From NCBI RefSeq assembly GCF_003122215.1, contig NZ_QEYD01000010.1, positions 1-64,000 on the forward strand: a DNA stretch of 64,000 nt, in the 5' to 3' direction. The DNA comes from Pararhodobacter marinus. Lineage in GTDB: Bacteria > Pseudomonadota > Alphaproteobacteria > Rhodobacterales > Rhodobacteraceae. The notes beneath the pieces were generated by a model. It saw only the letters and a program-made list of their open reading frames with translations, had not been told where the DNA came from and searched no databases. Below are positions 62,463 to 64,000 of the stretch, in pieces. Every line of letters begins with the position of its first letter. Within the stretch, counting starts at the first letter, position 1. The translations under genes and the position numbers were made by a program.

Positions 62463-63598
62463 GCCTTGAACCGCCCCTCGCTGACCAGTGCGCGGTAGGT
62501 CGAGCGCATTTCCGACCGATCCGCATAGGTGCCGCGCAGGAACCGCTCGCCCGAGGTCGCCACGTAGCCGGCGCGGCCATGCACGATGCGGTGATTGTCG
62601 AACACCATGCACTCGCCCGCCTTCATCATGAAACGCATCATGTATTTCTTTTCCTGCAGCATTTTGCCGAACCGGCAGAAGGCGGGATAATACTCGTCCA
62701 GAAGGTGCTGATCGAGATCCAGCAGGTCCAGCATGTGCTGGCTGATCGTCAGCCCCGAGACCTCGCCGTAGCGGTCCAGCTCGATCACCGTCTGCCGCGA
62801 GCGCATGTCGTAGCTGTCATGCTCGCAGAAGAACGGCACGTCGATGGTCGACAACAGTTCGAACCCGCGCGGGTCGCGTTTGCGGAAATCGTTGGCGACC
62901 GCGACGCCGTCCGAATAGATGCTCTCGCCCCCCTGGACCGAGTTCCGGCGGCAATGCAGGAACTGGATGCCGGGCGCGAATTCCTCGGCCGGGGTGTCGG
63001 TATGCAGCTCCAGCGGGCCGGCGGTATAGGCCGTGTTCGTCGGGTTGATGTGGGTATAGACGTCGAAATAATCGCCGAAGAAGGTCGGCCGCACCGCGCC
63101 CATCAGGTTGACGGTCTGGGTCAGCGCCTCGTCCGTGTCGGGCATGTCGGTGACGATGGCGAGCCCTTCGACGATCAGCGCCTCCAGCCAGCGCGCGCGC
63201 TGCCCGGGCTCTGCCATCAGCGCAGCATGGCTGAACCGCGGAATCGCGGGGTAATGGTCGGAATACCATGCGCGGCGGGGCAGATCGGCGGGATCGGGGC
63301 GCCGCGCGCCGTTCCGGAAGCCTTCCAGCCATGACAGCGGCATCCGCGTGACGTGATCCTCATGCGTCCAGTGCAGCACCAGAGCGTCACCGTCCACCAT
63401 TGCGCTTTTCACCATCGGCGCGGTGTCGAGATGGAAGATGTCGAAGCTGCGTTCGCGCGTTACCGGGCTGAACGAGGTCGGATCGTTGTCGCGCAGCCAA
63501 TAGGCATTGAAATAATGCATCGCGCCGTCGCTCAGACGGATTTCGACCCCGGTCTCTTTCACGTCGACGGGGATCTGGGGGGCGGTCATGATGTTCAT
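62459..63598 (-). CDS. Gamma-butyrobetaine dioxygenase (TauD/BBOX family)
   Basis: A 379-residue Fe(II)/2-oxoglutarate oxygenase. The facial triad is H199 and D201 in LELHTDTPAEEF and the distal H340 in HRIVHGRAG. The N-terminal BBOX-type domain contains AYWLRDNDPTSF. It hydroxylates gamma-butyrobetaine to carnitine, or acts on trimethyllysine in a related branch. ATG 63598 is used, with a second ATG nine bases later. Divergent from a LysR gene across a GTTAAG-N6-CTTAAC repeat. Confidence 0.85.
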   Translation of the reverse strand: MNIMTAPQIPVDVKETGVEIRLSDGAMHYFNAYWLRDNDPTSFSPVTRERSFDIFHLDTAPMVKSAMVDGDALVLHWTHEDHVTRMPLSWLEGFRNGARRPDPADLPRRAWYSDHYPAIPRFSHAALMAEPGQRARWLEALIVEGLAIVTDMPDTDEALTQTVNLMGAVRPTFFGDYFDVYTHINPTNTAYTAGPLELHTDTPAEEFAPGIQFLHCRRNSVQGGESIYSDGVAVANDFRKRDPRGFELLSTIDVPFFCEHDSYDMRSRQTVIELDRYGEVSGLTISQHMLDLLDLDQHLLDEYYPAFCRFGKMLQEKKYMMRFMMKAGECMVFDNHRIVHGRAGYVATSGERFLRGTYADRSEMRSTYRALVSEGRFKA

Positions 63599-63701
63599 GC
63601 GGGTCTCGGTCGTCAGGGGTTGCTGGGCAGGGGCCGAAGCCGGTTGGTGCCACCATCCCACGCGACCTGCCGGACAAACAGGCGGGATCGGCTGAAGATA
63701 A

Positions 63702-63719
63702 GTTAAGTCCTGGCTTAAC
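63702..63719. promoter_or_regulatory. GTTAAG-N6-CTTAAC inverted repeat between the dioxygenase and lysR genes
   Basis: A perfect 6-bp inverted repeat with a 6-base centre, about 105 bases upstream of the dioxygenase start and 113 bases upstream of the lysR start. Consistent with a LysR-type site in a divergent promoter. Confidence 0.45.
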
Positions 63720-63831
63720 CTTTGACCCTTCCGGCGCACCGGCCTATGCGCCTCCTTGGGCCCGCGCATCTTGCCCCTTTCGCCGCCCGGCTTTTCGCGA
63801 CAGGCTGGCGTAAACACCGTCCGGAAAAACC

Positions 63832-64000
63832 ATGGAACGCTTGCCCCCTCTGCGCCTGCTCGTCACTTTCGAGGCCGTTTCGCGGCTGGGTTCGATGCGC
63901 GAGGCGGCGGCGGTGCTGAATGTCAGCCAGCCCGCCGTCAGCCAGGCACTGCAGATGCTGGAAGACGATGTCGGCGCCAAGCTGCTCAACCGCGGCACGC
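63832..64000 (+). CDS. LysR-family regulator, N-terminal part, cut by the window edge
   Basis: The first 56 codons encode a LysR winged helix (LLVTFEAVSRLGSMREAAAV, then NVSQPAVSQALQMLEDDVGA and LLNRGT). The rest lies outside the window. Divergent from the gamma-butyrobetaine dioxygenase, which it may regulate. Confidence 0.85.
   Translation, partial: MERLPPLRLLVTFEAVSRLGSMREAAAVLNVSQPAVSQALQMLEDDVGAKLLNRGT

Overview
The window is high-GC DNA from an alphaproteobacterium, most likely a member of the Rhodobacteraceae (Paracoccus/Roseobacter group). This rests on gene content: a bhcABCD/bhcR-type beta-hydroxyaspartate cycle cluster, a bztABCD-type amino-acid ABC transporter, a TIGR02300-type acidic protein, a YcaR/Trm112-type protein next to a LON-domain protein and a YbbN-like thioredoxin, and intergenic hairpin repeats ending in GAGTATTTG(A/T)GGCAAAGTG. 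No rRNA or single diagnostic gene fixes the genus. The window is cut at both ends: a curlin-repeat protein at the left and a LysR regulator at the right are partial.

Layout. 1-9.4 kb: curlin tail, a formylglycine-generating-enzyme-like protein, the serine pathway genes (serA, serC, and divergent serB), a HerA/YjgR-type ATPase, an HPP-CBS membrane protein and an EamA transporter. 9.45-13.9 kb: tRNA-Phe followed by a decayed defence island. This holds a BREX pglX relic, truncated at both ends and frameshifted, joined head to head to a truncated WYL-domain regulator, plus small unknown genes. 14-26 kb: regulator-plus-target modules: LysR/FAD oxidoreductase, MarR/MFS with a duplicated palindromic operator, Lrp/azlCD, and SDR/LysR/TRAP transporter/aldehyde dehydrogenase.

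26.4-39 kb is the metabolic centre. A hydantoin/allantoin-type racemase and an NCS1 permease lie divergent from a GntR regulator across a 34-bp dyad. Then come a LysR regulator, a 49-codon relic of a puuE-uraD fusion gene, ureidoglycolate lyase (allA), the beta-hydroxyaspartate cycle genes (bhcD, an inserted NCS1 permease, bhcC, bhcB, bhcA, divergent bhcR) and a ureidoglycine aminohydrolase. Read together, these genes import and process purine-derived ureides to glyoxylate and assimilate the glyoxylate to oxaloacetate.

39-46 kb: a bzt/aap-type amino-acid ABC transporter followed by a YheO/DauR-type regulator, a RidA protein and a class V aminotransferase. A TGTAGAAA(C)GTTGC motif is shared by the two promoters. 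46-64 kb: tRNA-Ala(GGC), the TIGR02300 protein, metallopeptidases, a GntR regulator, a ugpBAEC-type sugar or glycerol-phosphate ABC transporter, a polysaccharide deacetylase, a putrescine catabolism pair (puuB-like oxidase and spuC-like aminotransferase) with a GntR regulator, a P1-family peptidase, a Trm112/LON/thioredoxin run, and a class II aldolase overlapping a gamma-butyrobetaine dioxygenase.

All calls come from reading the sequence and translations by eye. No database search or computation was run.
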